From: Euperipatoides rowelli
Taxonomy: Eukaryota; Onychophora; Udeonychophora; Euonychophora; Peripatopsidae
Length of the DNA: 10,733 bases
Strand: one strand, 5' to 3'
Assembly (NCBI GenBank): GCA_003024985.2
Contig: PXIH01S0002348.1
Shown piece by piece: positions 1 to 8,288 of this stretch. Both the position numbers and the translations under genes were made by a program. Positions within the stretch are counted from its first letter, which is position 1. Each line of letters begins with the position of its first letter. The notes under the pieces were generated by a model. The model made no database searches. It was not told the DNA's origin and saw only the letters and a program-made list of their open reading frames with translations.

Positions 1-416
1 ATATATGTTATTGATCAAATCAATATAAGCTTTATTAATACCTTGTCTCTTTAGGGCATCCAATACAAATTGAGTATATATGGAATCAAAAGCTTAATTT
101 CATAGTCAACAAATCCTAAGCAAAGGGGAAGTTCATATTCATTGCATCTTTGAACGACTTCTCGTACTACTTGCAGGTGGTCCATTGTGCTAAATCCACC
201 CCGGAAACCAGCTTGTTCTTTTGATTGAGCCTCATCCAATTCATTTTGCAATCTATTTGTCAGAACTTTGGTGAAAAATTTATATATGACTGGTAACAAG
301 CTTATAGGTCTGTAATTTTTAAGGTCTTCTTTACCACCTTTCTTGTATAACAATATTACAACACCATTACTCCAATCAATTGTTATATTTCTTTGTTTTA
401 AGCATTCTGTAAAACA
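1..416 (-). mobile_element. Non-LTR retrotransposon reverse transcriptase fragment
   Basis: This is part of the reverse transcriptase of a LINE-type retrotransposon, which copies element RNA into DNA at the target site. Reading the minus strand from 416, a stop-free frame runs to about 51. It shows a VVILLYKKGG start, the NYRPISLLPVIYK fingers motif, an EQAGFR...ST.DH block and FVDYE, the first half of catalytic motif A. The other half, AFDS, is present at 93-82 in another frame: five bases (94-98) stand where one codon is expected. That second frame stays open to position 1, so the domain continues beyond the window. The stop at 417-419 and unrelated sequence beyond it mark the upstream edge of what can be recognised; no endonuclease domain is visible. 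The motif wording resembles the RTE-type elements common in invertebrates, but the clade is tentative. The frameshift and truncation imply a dead copy. Confidence 0.9.
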
Positions 417-524
417 CTAAAAGTGTGACATTCGGTACAAATTTTAGGAAATAAATCAAAATTACAGCACTAGAATTTTTCTTTTTTTTCTTTTTGTTAA
501 ATTTACTTATTAAACTATTACAAA

Positions 525-600
525 TGACTCAATGATGAAAAAATAACGTAAAATGAAAAAATAGTTTTTGTTTAGAATGACTCAATGACTAAATGAGTCA
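525..600. promoter_or_regulatory. Cluster of three AP-1-like TGASTCA motifs
   Basis: TGACTCA occurs at 525-531 and 578-584, and its reverse complement TGAGTCA at 594-600. The first two share an AATGACTCAATGA context, so a small local duplication may explain them. TGASTCA is the known binding consensus of bZIP (Fos/Jun-type) factors. No gene is visible nearby, so any function is speculative. Confidence 0.2.
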
Positions 601-747
601 AATCAAAATTATTCAAATTGTGACTCTTGTGTACAATGATCTGCTGGTCAATGATTAAGGTACTCAAATTTATGTAAACTAATAGCACTAACTGTTATCA
701 CCATAATGAATTAATAAATCAGCATTCACTCTAAATACTTGGATTAA

Positions 748-761
748 TTTTTTTTTTTTTT
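748..761. repeat. T14 homopolymer run
   Basis: An uninterrupted run of T within AT-rich DNA. It could be a slippage tract or the remnant of a retroposon tail; no element body is recognisable beside it. Confidence 0.85.
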
Positions 762-1792
762 AGATTTTATTTCATATGGCAATGAACCCATTGTTAGTTC
801 ATGTTATATCAAACTGTTCATATCTTCAGAACAGCAGCTAATCATGTTCTGATCAAATATCCCATTCCTCCCAACATTCCTTAATACACATTCCTTTTAT
901 AATAAAAACTCTTCAATAAAAATATAACATACAAAACATATTCTAAACAAGTGATATACCCATATGGAGCTCGGGAATTAAACTTAGAAACAATATACAT
1001 ATGGTAGCTAAGGATTCATTATAGTACACAATGGCGCAACCATTTGATGTTTGAAATCCATTATAATATTGAGTTAGGTGCGATCCATACCATCATCTTA
1101 CTTCAAAATGAACCTTGTTGTCACTAATTCTACACATTTATGTCAGAATTCATATTTGTTGGTAAATTCAGGCACTCCTTAAAGTGTGGTCAATTCACAG
1201 AGGCAACCAAAGATGCATTGATAATAATTGTAAGTAACCGTGAACAAACATCTATTTTCCCAAATAGTTGTTTATTCATGCTTACTTACCTGATAAACTT
1301 GAAAAACAACCCAATGAGATTGCATTTTAATGGTAAGCTTATTTCTTTTCATGGTGAAACTATTCTTTGATTTTAATTATAAACTAGAAATTTCTAATTG
1401 CAGTCTCAAATCATATGATTTATCGTGGTTCTTTCTACTAGCATTGTTGTAAAATTTTCTACATATTACACTTGGCTCTCCATTGACATTGACATCACAT
1501 ATTTTTGTTGTCAATCTCCTGTACACACCAATCAAAATTACAATCATATTAACACAGCCTTCCTAGAATTAGTTATTCTACTTTGTCTAAGTAGACAGTC
1601 ACCTATTCCTACTTTACAATGTCTCATTACACCCATGAAGATTCAAAAATTTTTAGTGCTTTACCAATAGACTATGTTTTACATTTATATCTGCAAGTTC
1701 CAAAATGTAAATGCCTTGTGATGGTGACTGAAAAGGTATTTGTTGTAAATAGACTTTAGTTTTATTTTACTTATTATTGTTTTACATATTAT

Positions 1793-1844
1793 TTGATGCA
1801 TTGACTATGTTAGTTGTTACCAACTAACATACTCAATGCATTAA
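1793..1844. repeat. Near-perfect 24-bp-stem palindrome with 4-nt loop
   Basis: The arm at 1793-1816 pairs with 1821-1844 around the loop TTAC (1817-1820). The inner 20 bp (TGCATTGACTATGTTAGTTG against its partner) have one mismatch. The outer four positions add three Watson-Crick pairs and one G-T. A stem this long is unlikely to be chance. It could be a small foldback element or a cruciform-forming site. The loop and stem are small for a typical animal microRNA precursor. Confidence 0.85.
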
Positions 1845-2509
1845 CTTACATGTGTCTAGGCATATGTATTATTCAGGGTTCTCAGGATCGACAAACATTT
1901 GTAGTTGTATTATTCAATCTGCAAACACTGGAGAAACAGGAACAGTTAATTGAATATATTATCAATTTTTGAATAAATTTGTTGACAGTGTTGTATTTTA
2001 TTGACCAGATACTCAGCAGAGTTTTGAGAAAACTGAATTGGTGTTCACCAAGGTCCATGTAAGACATTGTCTTAAATAATCTCACAAATTAAGGAGCTAT
2101 GTAAATAAGCAAATAAGGTTTGGATATGAGCATTTGGTACTGTTGCAAGAAGAAAGATAAACTGTTGGGTTTATTTATTAATAGAGATTTCTTGAATCTG
2201 CATGCTCATGGTCTAATTGTAGATCAACTTCAACAAAGAACATTTAATCTGTTGATTTTGACTGGTCAAACTACTGGCAAGATGGACAGGTTTTTTTAGT
2301 TTAAATTTTATTTTTAAAGGATTATGTGAATATAATGAATCAAAGATCTTAACTATTTGAGATGTAATTAAGACTTGTCTTGTATCATATCTGGGCTGGA
2401 GTCTTGACGGTTTATAAAAATATCAATGTAATTTATATGTACTGTATATACTTCTCCTGACACTAAACATGATATGATAATAAAAATAATTTTAAGGTTA
2501 CTAGATTAT
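1845..2509. other. AT-rich non-coding stretch, nothing recognised
   Basis: Neither strand shows a recognisable gene or RNA. The longest minus-strand open frame (1882-2085) is short and has no motif. Confidence 0.6.
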
Positions 2510-2559
2510 TTAGTAGTCATATTTATGTTAGGCAATGAAATTTCTTTTATGACTACTAA
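2510..2559. repeat. Perfect 12-bp inverted repeat, 26-nt spacer
   Basis: TTAGTAGTCATA at 2510-2521 is the exact reverse complement of TATGACTACTAA at 2548-2559. The overall span (50 nt) is close to that of the hairpin at 1793-1844, but the sequences are unrelated. No flanking gene suggests a role. Confidence 0.7.
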
Positions 2560-3880
2560 CAGATTGTTGTTTCACACAATGAACAAAATTCAGAATTATC
2601 ATTCACTCTATGTTTAAGAAATGGATATTTAACCAGAATCCATAATGTCAACTATTTTATTTTTTATCCAAAGGCATTGCTACACATTATGGGACAAGTA
2701 AAAAACTTTTCATTTCATGAGCCATGATTTTAATCTCCAAAGAGAACACAGTTATCAAGCAAATGTGACATAAAATAAGGAAATGGGTTAGTGTTTTTGC
2801 TAACCTCTTGCGGGACACAATTAGTCTTTCATTTCCGAGATGATGTAAGAACCAATAAATCAGGAATTAACAAAAATTAGCATATATTAAAAAAAGGGGT
2901 AGGGAGAAATTTGGGGAAATACAGGATATTACAGGCATAAATTCTATCTGGGGATAGAAATAAAAATCAATGGACTGTCCCTGTGAAATGCTGATGTCTG
3001 GTAGCCTTATGTTATGTTTTATATTTATAAGTGGATAAACTGTCCCCTGTTACAGTGAAACATGGAAATACTTATTTTGTGTAATATCATACATAGGTAT
3101 TTTGAATGCAAATGCAATTAATTTATTGTGTCTATTGCGCAGTAACTCACTGATAGGTATTTAATTATTTAACATGTTTTAAAAAATATGTGTAAATAAA
3201 AAGATACTGACCAACAATAGAGACAAAGCTGAGTGGCCAAACCAAATGTTGACAATATTTTTGTCCCGGATAAAATTTGCAAAATCGAGAAGTCAAAGGT
3301 GAAGAAATGATCCATTTTGGTGATTTACATACTTATAAAAAATAGATCTATTTTAACCACTGTTAACACAAATCACCACGATGGATACTCAGAGCATTAT
3401 AATGTGTCAAATGATAATTACAAAAAAAACATGGTGTACAGTAAGTTTAAATTTAAAATTGCAAGAAGAACAAAATATGAAAAAATAGTTTGTAAAATGA
3501 GATTGTTGTCAGAATGACGTCAAAGAAGGTGTAAATATTCAATATGTGTTCGATATTTTTTAAAATCCTATCAGTTTTTTTTTTTTTTTTGTTCTTATTT
3601 TTTTTTTTCCTTTCTTTCTTTTCAAACAAAGAAGTATTTTAAAATATTCCTATTAAAAAAATTTAGCATCGATCTTTCAGAAATGTTATGAAGATTTTAA
3701 TTACATTAAACATTAATATTCTTGGTTGTATTTCTTTAATAATTTTTCTAATCAATAAAACTATAATGGAATTTGTAAGATGAATCATAATTGAGATAAA
3801 TTATCTGAGATTTTTTATTTTACTAATGTCATCATTTTATAAATACTTTCCTGGAAAGCTCATTTAAAAAGTAAATGAGG
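2560..3880. other. AT-rich non-coding stretch with a poly-T/pyrimidine zone
   Basis: I see no gene. A T-rich zone at 3575-3622 consists of T16, then T8-9 runs broken by C and G. A 7-bp hairpin lies at 2942-2959 (TTCTATC/GATAGAA). The plus-strand open frame at 3317-3517 is lysine- and asparagine-rich with no motif and probably reflects base composition. Confidence 0.6.
3575..3622. repeat. Poly-T / T-C rich tract
   Basis: Long T runs interrupted by single G and C bases and ending in a TTTC-type pattern. This is a low-complexity tract and may be a degraded retroposon tail. Confidence 0.75.
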
Positions 3881-3909
3881 GTATGTATGTGCGTGTGTGT
3901 GTGTGTGTG
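3881..3909. repeat. Imperfect GT microsatellite
   Basis: A GTAT/GTGC-headed run becomes an uninterrupted (GT) run ending at 3909. The interrupted 5' part suggests an older, decaying portion of the repeat. Confidence 0.9.
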
Positions 3910-4496
3910 AGCGCCTTAAGTAATCATTCCATCAATTGATTGTAAATGTTTCGACCTTGAAAAAAAGTAAAACATCATTTTAGTATCCTTTTCATATATA
4001 GTATATGCTGTATATAGTCCTAGATTATCCGATAGAAAATTAAACCAGGGGGAGGGACGAAGGAACCACCCAACCAAACAATTTTCATGAATATTTTTAG
4101 AGTCATGTTTTTTCCAACCCTGCAAGGTCTCATTTTTGTCGTTCAAGAAAGCATTCATACTTCATAATTACAGGCTACAGTCATGTATGATATAAACTGT
4201 GTCGAAGCCTTCCATTCGACTGACATCTGAATAAGTAAAAAATGATTAAATTGTGTCACATTTTATTGTATAATAACTGTGAAATTTAATTTTTAATATT
4301 ATAAAATAATTATTTTCATACAATTTTAGGCTAATTTCCCCTTATTTTAAGGTCTTATTCATTATGTATTTATTATAGCCTAATTGATCCCACACAATAA
4401 AATATAATTTATGTTTCCTCTTTTTTTTCTTTTTGGGTAGGGGGAAGGCAATATCATGATCTGGCCATGTGCTACAAAAAGGCTTGATCAAGGTAT

Positions 4497-4500
<4 letters not shown>
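3910..4500. other. AT-rich non-coding stretch
   Basis: No gene is recognised. A minus-strand open frame at 3916-4158 has no family motif. A T8 run and a short G-rich patch occur near 4421-4445. Confidence 0.55.
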
Positions 4501-4536
<36 letters not shown>

Positions 4537-4560
4537 NTATATATATATATATATATATAT
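4501..4560. repeat. Compound (GT)17-(AT)n microsatellite
   Basis: A pure GT run (4501-4534) passes directly into an AT run (4535-4560), with an uncalled base at 4537. The adjoining minus-strand open frame encodes a His-Thr repeat only because it reads through this tract; it is not a gene. The length is uncertain because such repeats assemble poorly. Confidence 0.95.
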
Positions 4561-4950
4561 AATTTTTGAAAGTTTCACCTCTGTGTTTGTAAAATTACAT
4601 TGACATTGCACTATCAATTTAACAAAACTACAGACAAACGTCAAATTTTAGAAACATACAAAGTCAAATTTTATAAACATGCAACACCCCCCCCCCCNCA
4701 CTTCAAAAAATAAAAACTTAATTNGTATTGACTTTTTTATAAATGATGTTCATTTTTACTTATTTCAACAAAATGTTGGACGATGTCCTACATTTCTGGG
4801 CTAGGCTTCCATCACCAATTTAATGTTTACATTTAAAATAAATAAACTGCGAACTTCTTAAATTTTATTTGAATCATTCAAAACTCTGTACTGATGAGTG
4901 GGTATTTTAATTTTAATTACTTTTAACCCTTTTACTATATTATTAATCAG
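4561..4950. other. Non-coding stretch with an ambiguous poly-C run
   Basis: No gene is seen. A C-run at about 4686-4697 is followed by an uncalled base at 4698, and another N lies at 4724; both look like sequencing uncertainty. The stretch leads up to the left end of the TIR unit. Confidence 0.6.
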
Positions 4951-4984
4951 ACTATAAGGAAAAATCAGAATTTGTCCTTATAGT
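4951..4984. repeat. 10-bp inverted repeat abutting the left TIR end
   Basis: ACTATAAGGA (4951-4960) is the exact reverse complement of TCCTTATAGT (4975-4984), with 14 nt between. It overlaps by one base the point where similarity to the right TIR begins (TAGGGTAAAA at 4984). It has no counterpart outside the right TIR. It may be part of the target DNA or a small secondary insertion. Confidence 0.7.
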
Positions 4985-5399
4985 AGGGTAAAATTGTTGG
5001 AAAAAGGGCCTCCGATATTGAATCTGTAGGCTTTTCTTGGCTACAAGCAACAACCTATTTTTTTTTTATTCCTTATGACCTCCTTAAATTGAAAAGTAAG
5101 TTTGCCAGTGCTGAATTTCTTGGTGTGACCAGAAATCTAAGATGGCGGACAATATGAACACATAAATTCTTAAAATATTAAAGTTGGCCTATACATTCAA
5201 GTTTGGTGATAATTCTTATGTTTTTTGGGCTGCAGAATCTAAAAAAAATTACAAAAATAGTGTCAGATGTTTATGAGATGAGATTTTCAAAATAGCGGCC
5301 AATAAATACATCTAAAAGCTAAAACATTATAAGGTCACAATACAGTTTAATTTGGTGTTGATTCCTTTGTTTTGGGGGTCTAGAATTCACTTAAACACT
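4984..5399 (+). repeat. Left terminal inverted repeat (~416 bp)
   Basis: Similarity to the reverse complement of 8289-8697 is continuous. The best stretch is 5081-5150 (CCTTATGACCTCCTTAAA, TTTGCCAGTGCTGAATTTCT, then AGATGGC), roughly 90% identical by eye. The middle is less conserved, and the end at 5360-5399 is well conserved (ATTCCTTTGTTTTGGGGG...TTCACTTAAAC). Similarity stops at about 5399. The arm contains a diverged internal tandem duplication of about 150 bp. Confidence 0.9.
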
Positions 5400-5482
5400 T
5401 TATTCGAGTATTATTCATAAGTTCTTTGAATCTTATTATTAGCTTTTCTTGACATTCCTTACCAAAAAATGATCTTACTTAA
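5400..5482. other. Spacer between left TIR and gene remnant
   Basis: AT-rich sequence without recognised features. If the gene had a promoter it would lie here or in the TIR, but no convincing TATA/initiator arrangement could be singled out. Confidence 0.4.
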
Positions 5483-6150
5483 ATGCATAGAATTTGGGCA
5501 AATTTATATGAGCATGAAGCAACACATAATGTTTTGAGACATTTGCATGATGATATTTTTAGATGTTCTTTAGGTAAAGGTTTTTTTTTTTTTGGTCTAT
5601 CAAGATTGGTTTCAGTATATCAGCTTCTAGCTTATTCACACAAATATCAATGTTTCCTCAAATGAAAGAATTAGTTTGGCTTACAAGTCAAACATGTACA
5701 CAAAATAATGATGAGAATGTTATTCCTTCAATGGCTGATTCAACCAGTTATTACAGAAGATGTGAAACCAAAAACAACTATAGGCTACTTTCCCATTATT
5801 CCCAATATATAAATATGACACTCTGTGGACCATCTAAAACAATAACATACTGTGATAACCTTTGATGAAGTTCTGTATTCAAAAGTAAAAATACTATTAT
5901 AGCTTTGCCCAGATGAAACTAAAATTGTCACATAAAACGTGATTTTCAATTAATAACCAAGGTGTTGATCTTGAGGGCAATTAAAGAGTTATCAGCAGAT
6001 ATCTGTGAACATTCAAAAGAAGAGATTTTAAAAAAATCTCTAACTGATGCTCAAAAACTTTCTACCCTTTTAAAACAAATTCAGCTCCTACTTGTTGCAT
6101 TCAATGAAGAGAATGCCTCAAGTGATATTTTCTGATTTTGGGTATTTTAG

Positions 6151-6264
6151 CTAGAATTATTACTATTGAATACCTTCAGGGAATTACAAGAAGGAAAATG
6201 TAAAGAACATATTGAATGGTTCAAGCAAATATTAAAGTTAATGGCGTTTCATGGCCATATGAAT
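6151..6264 (+). pseudogene. Pseudogene block: helical segment before the DQ...SGG motif
   Basis: This is an open stretch of 38 codons within the large pseudogene, closed by TAG at 6265 and preceded by TAG at 6148. It reads NTFRELQEGKCKEHIEWFKQ and then a hydrophobic run ending AFHGHMN. The pattern (leucine-rich helix, short basic stretch, tryptophan, then a segment ending in HxNY in relatives) is a conserved block in the family as I recall it. Open length and pattern both argue that it is a real fragment and not a chance frame. Confidence 0.6.
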
Positions 6265-6764
6265 TAGGGACAACCTCGCTGGACTATAGTTTTTTGTTGT
6301 CCGTCATATTAATTTGTATTTGTATTTGTATATGCAATGGGGTTCTGCATATCTCATAGATATGGAGAGTCTAGAGAAATACTTATGCTGCCTACAAATA
6401 GTTTAATGAAAGAAACTCAGCATCAAAACAACAGACAAACCATTTGTGATGATGCATCAGACCAATCAATCATGCATGTAAACAATGTTTGTAAGACATC
6501 AGGAGGCTCAACAACATAACTACCTGTGGGACTGCTTGACAAAGGTGAAAGATGATTTATAATGAAAGAGGAAGATTTTCAGACATGATATAACACTCAC
6601 AATACAGTCGTAATGAACTACAAGAAAAGAGGATGAAGAAAGATACAGAGATGTACTATGTTTGTAAGAACAGTTTGAAAGATTTCTGGTCTTTAGCTGT
6701 CTATCTCAACTGATGATGTCCTCCAAGAATATGCAGAAAACTTGATAAATCATGAGAAATAGGT

Positions 6765-7062
6765 GAAGTTATAGATTCATTAAAACATGAGATGTTTGGG
6801 TCAAATGTCACTATAAGTCTACAAGATCCTATAAAGAAGTTCAACATTGATACATTCAAAAATATTAATTCAATCCTATCAGTAAAAGGAAAAAGCAGCC
6901 AGAAGAATGACACCATTATTCAACAATGGCTGATTGAAGCTGTTTCTTCGGGGAGGTCAATTGATATGTGAGATCCTAAAACATGAACTTACAAATACTC
7001 TAGCATTTATTGCAAGACCTGATTGTTCACTGAATCCAACAGACAAGCACCACTTTCCAATA
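6765..7062 (+). pseudogene. Pseudogene block: QDPIKKFNIDTF and KHELTNT segments
   Basis: Codons 6765-6968 are open (68 codons): EVIDSLKHEM, then ISLQDPIKKFNIDTF, VKGKSSQKND and a helical end. A stop at 6969 is bypassed by a +1 shift, and the next frame (from 6970) reads EILKHELTNT...RPDCSLNPTDK until TGA at about 7063. In related proteins these two segments are adjacent in one frame, so a single small indel near 6965-6972 explains the break. The minus-strand open frame at 6701-6916 is the antisense shadow of this block. Confidence 0.65.
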
Positions 7063-7114
7063 TTTTGATGGATGAAAATTGTGTTGATAGTTTACATTCA
7101 AACCCTAAAAGTCC

Positions 7115-7303
7115 ACTTTCATTGTTGATGGTATCTCTGTTGTTCAAAGCTTGAAAAAAAAAACAAATTCTAAAACCTTTGGTGATGTAGCAGACACACT
7201 GTATATTTCAAATATTTAATGATGAAAAAGTACAGTAAAAATTGATGTTGTTTTTGAAAGGTATACCAACACTCCTTTAATTAAACACTACACAAGGAAA
7301 AGA
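7115..7303 (+). pseudogene. Pseudogene block: FIVDG...VVQSL and VDVVFERY (PIN-like N-half)
   Basis: From 7115 the frame reads TFIVDGISVVQSL, a lysine run and KTFGDVADTLY before stops at 7217-7225. The same frame resumes at 7235 with VKIDVVFERYTNTPLIK and HYTRKR, ending at TGA 7304. An aspartate at the end of a hydrophobic strand (IVDG) followed by a second hydrophobic strand ending in an acidic position (DVVFE/D) is what the first half of a PIN/FEN-like nuclease core looks like. The fold assignment is inference from motif spacing. About 20 residues seem to be missing or degraded between the two pieces. Confidence 0.6.
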
Positions 7304-7371
7304 TGATCCAATCAGTTTAAAGGTGGATGTTTCAGATGAATTGTGGAGGATAGTAACACATCCTTACCTGA

Positions 7372-7992
7372 AAAGTGGAGTTGATTTCAATAATTTTTCT
7401 TGCTAAGATTGTCCATGGCATAGAGGTTATTGTAGATGGGCTTCCAACAGGAACAGCTTTGAATCCTTGTGATGAAAATGATTCTATGCTTTCCCATCAA
7501 CGAGAAGCTGACACATGATTGTTTTTGCACAGCTCCCATGATTTGCAGAAAGGTTACTCAACATTGGTTATCTAATCTGAGAATACAGATGTGCTAATGT
7601 GATTGATTTGGAATGACCTGGATGAAAACATATGAATGCAGAGAATTAAGCCGACCAGGTACATCAATACTTATGAAATTGCTGCAAAGTTAAGTGATGC
7701 AATGAAAAAATCTCTGATTGTGATATGGTTAGTCAGTTCCTTGGGATTGAAAAAAACTGAATGGAAGGTATTTACAAAGCAATCAGAACTGTTGAAATAC
7801 ATAGGTTTCACCAACAAAGTGTGTCTTGATAACATACAACACTTTGTTCATAAACTCTATCACTCTTCATCTACAGTGACCAGTGTAGATAAATTGTGGG
7901 TACAGCTCTTTCCAAAAGGAAAACCGCTAAACAAGCTGCCACCATCAAGTGATACTTTGGAGCTTCATGTTAAATGTGCTATCAAGCCTTGA
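7372..7992 (+). pseudogene. Pseudogene block: EADT/TDVL motifs and longest open stretch
   Basis: A single reading frame spans this block, interrupted only by point stops (TGA at 7513, TAA at 7570, TGA at 7594 and 7633). It contains LSHQREADT, then FLHSSHDLQKGY, LVI, SENTDVL, and after the last stop a 118-codon open frame (7636-7992) with RYINTYEIAAKL, VKWx-type helices and KGKPLNKLPPSSDTLELHV. The stop at 7513 stands where relatives, as I recall them, carry arginine, consistent with CGA-to-TGA decay. Frame retention over 620 bp indicates substitution-type decay here. The 118-codon frame begins at an ATG just after a stop; that is not evidence of a real start. Confidence 0.7.
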
Positions 7993-8229
7993 TTTGGGCT
8001 AAAGCAAAGGAAGCGAACCTATGCTTACCACTTACTACTTGTTGTGGATGGAAGCTAGAAGATCATACAATGAAACCAATCTAGATGGCAAAAAAACTCT
8101 TTACCTAATGAACACCTAAAAATATCATCATACAAATGTTTCAAGAAATTCTGTGATGCTTTGTGCTATGCAAAATTGCCCAGATTCTATGCATTCCAGC
8201 ATGCTCATGTTTTGGTAAGGTGTGTTTAA
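7976..8229 (+). pseudogene. Pseudogene block: GWKLED and cysteine-rich C-terminus
   Basis: After a shift near 7977-7981 the frame reads QALIWAKAKEANLCLP and then CCGWKLEDHTMKP, ending in stops. A second shift at the A-run 8090-8096 restores LPNEHLKISSYKCF and then a stretch with Cys at KCF, KFC, DALC and RCV, stopping at 8227. Relatives carry a CXC (tesmin/TSO1-like) cysteine cluster at this place, a metal- and DNA-binding type of module. Only four or five cysteines survive here, with others apparently replaced (FYAF, QHAHV). The assignment is tentative. Confidence 0.5.
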
Positions 8230-8288
8230 ATCCATTTAAAAAAACCTATTAAAAGACTCCAAGTGATGAGGAATATTTTAATTACAAA

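Larger units (their letters stand above)
417..1792. other. AT-rich non-coding stretch, no supported gene
   Basis: I see no gene here. The stretch contains a T/C-rich run near 478-495, three TGASTCA motifs (525-600) and a T14 run (748-761). Two short plus-strand open frames (1140-1370 and 1425-1670) have no recognisable motifs or coding character. A sequence like a splice acceptor lies just before 1404 (pyrimidines, then TTGCAG), but no donor or exon could be paired with it. Confidence 0.6.
5483..8229 (+). pseudogene. Decayed gene of a multi-copy invertebrate protein family
   Basis: The original protein would be about 900 residues, broken by many stops and frameshifts. Recognisable blocks run in the order I recall for an uncharacterised family that is multi-copy in invertebrates: TVITFDEVLYSKVK (from about 5849), a helical block ending AFHGHMN (6151-6264), DQS...KTSGGS (about 6457-6510), ISLQDPIKKFNIDTF (about 6810-6855), LKHELTNT (about 6976), FIVDGISVVQSL (from 7118), VDVVFERY (about 7244), SHQREADT plus NTDVL (about 7493-7590), GKPLNKLPP (about 7918), GWKLED (about 8046) and a cysteine-rich end (8134-8226). 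The paired EADT/TDVL acidic motifs suggest a PIN/FEN-like nuclease fold; that is inference. The first 120 residues (5483-5848) are not recognised and include a T13 run at 5581-5593. The final stop at 8227 lies about 60 bp before the right TIR. Family recognition is from memory, not a search. Confidence 0.75.

Noticed and set aside
1140-1670. Two plus-strand open frames (76 and 81 codons) that might be exons
   Set aside because: No recognisable motif, no consistent splice pairing, and lengths ordinary for chance in this composition.
1793-1844. MicroRNA precursor
   Set aside because: A 24-bp stem with a 4-nt loop is shorter than a usual animal precursor; kept only as a hairpin.
1882-2085. Minus-strand 67-codon open frame
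   Set aside because: No family pattern and no supporting context.
3317-3517. Plus-strand Lys/Asn-rich 66-codon open frame
   Set aside because: Composition follows AT-rich DNA and no motif is present.
3916-4158. Minus-strand 80-codon open frame with several Trp and Phe
   Set aside because: Overlaps non-coding sequence beside a microsatellite; no homologous pattern recognised.
4342-4644. Minus-strand 100-codon open frame
   Set aside because: It exists because the GT/AT microsatellite reads as His-Thr and Tyr-Ile repeats and includes an N; not a gene.
4937-4950. TTATTAAT-like sequence on both sides of the TIR unit as a target-site duplication
   Set aside because: The flanks are so AT-rich that short matches are expected, and the distance to the TIR end differs on the two sides.
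6701-6916. Minus-strand 71-codon open frame
   Set aside because: Antisense shadow of the plus-strand QDPIKKFNIDTF block of the pseudogene.
7636-7992. Intact 118-residue protein gene
   Set aside because: The same frame continues upstream with family motifs across point stops and downstream across a frameshift; it is a piece of the larger pseudogene.
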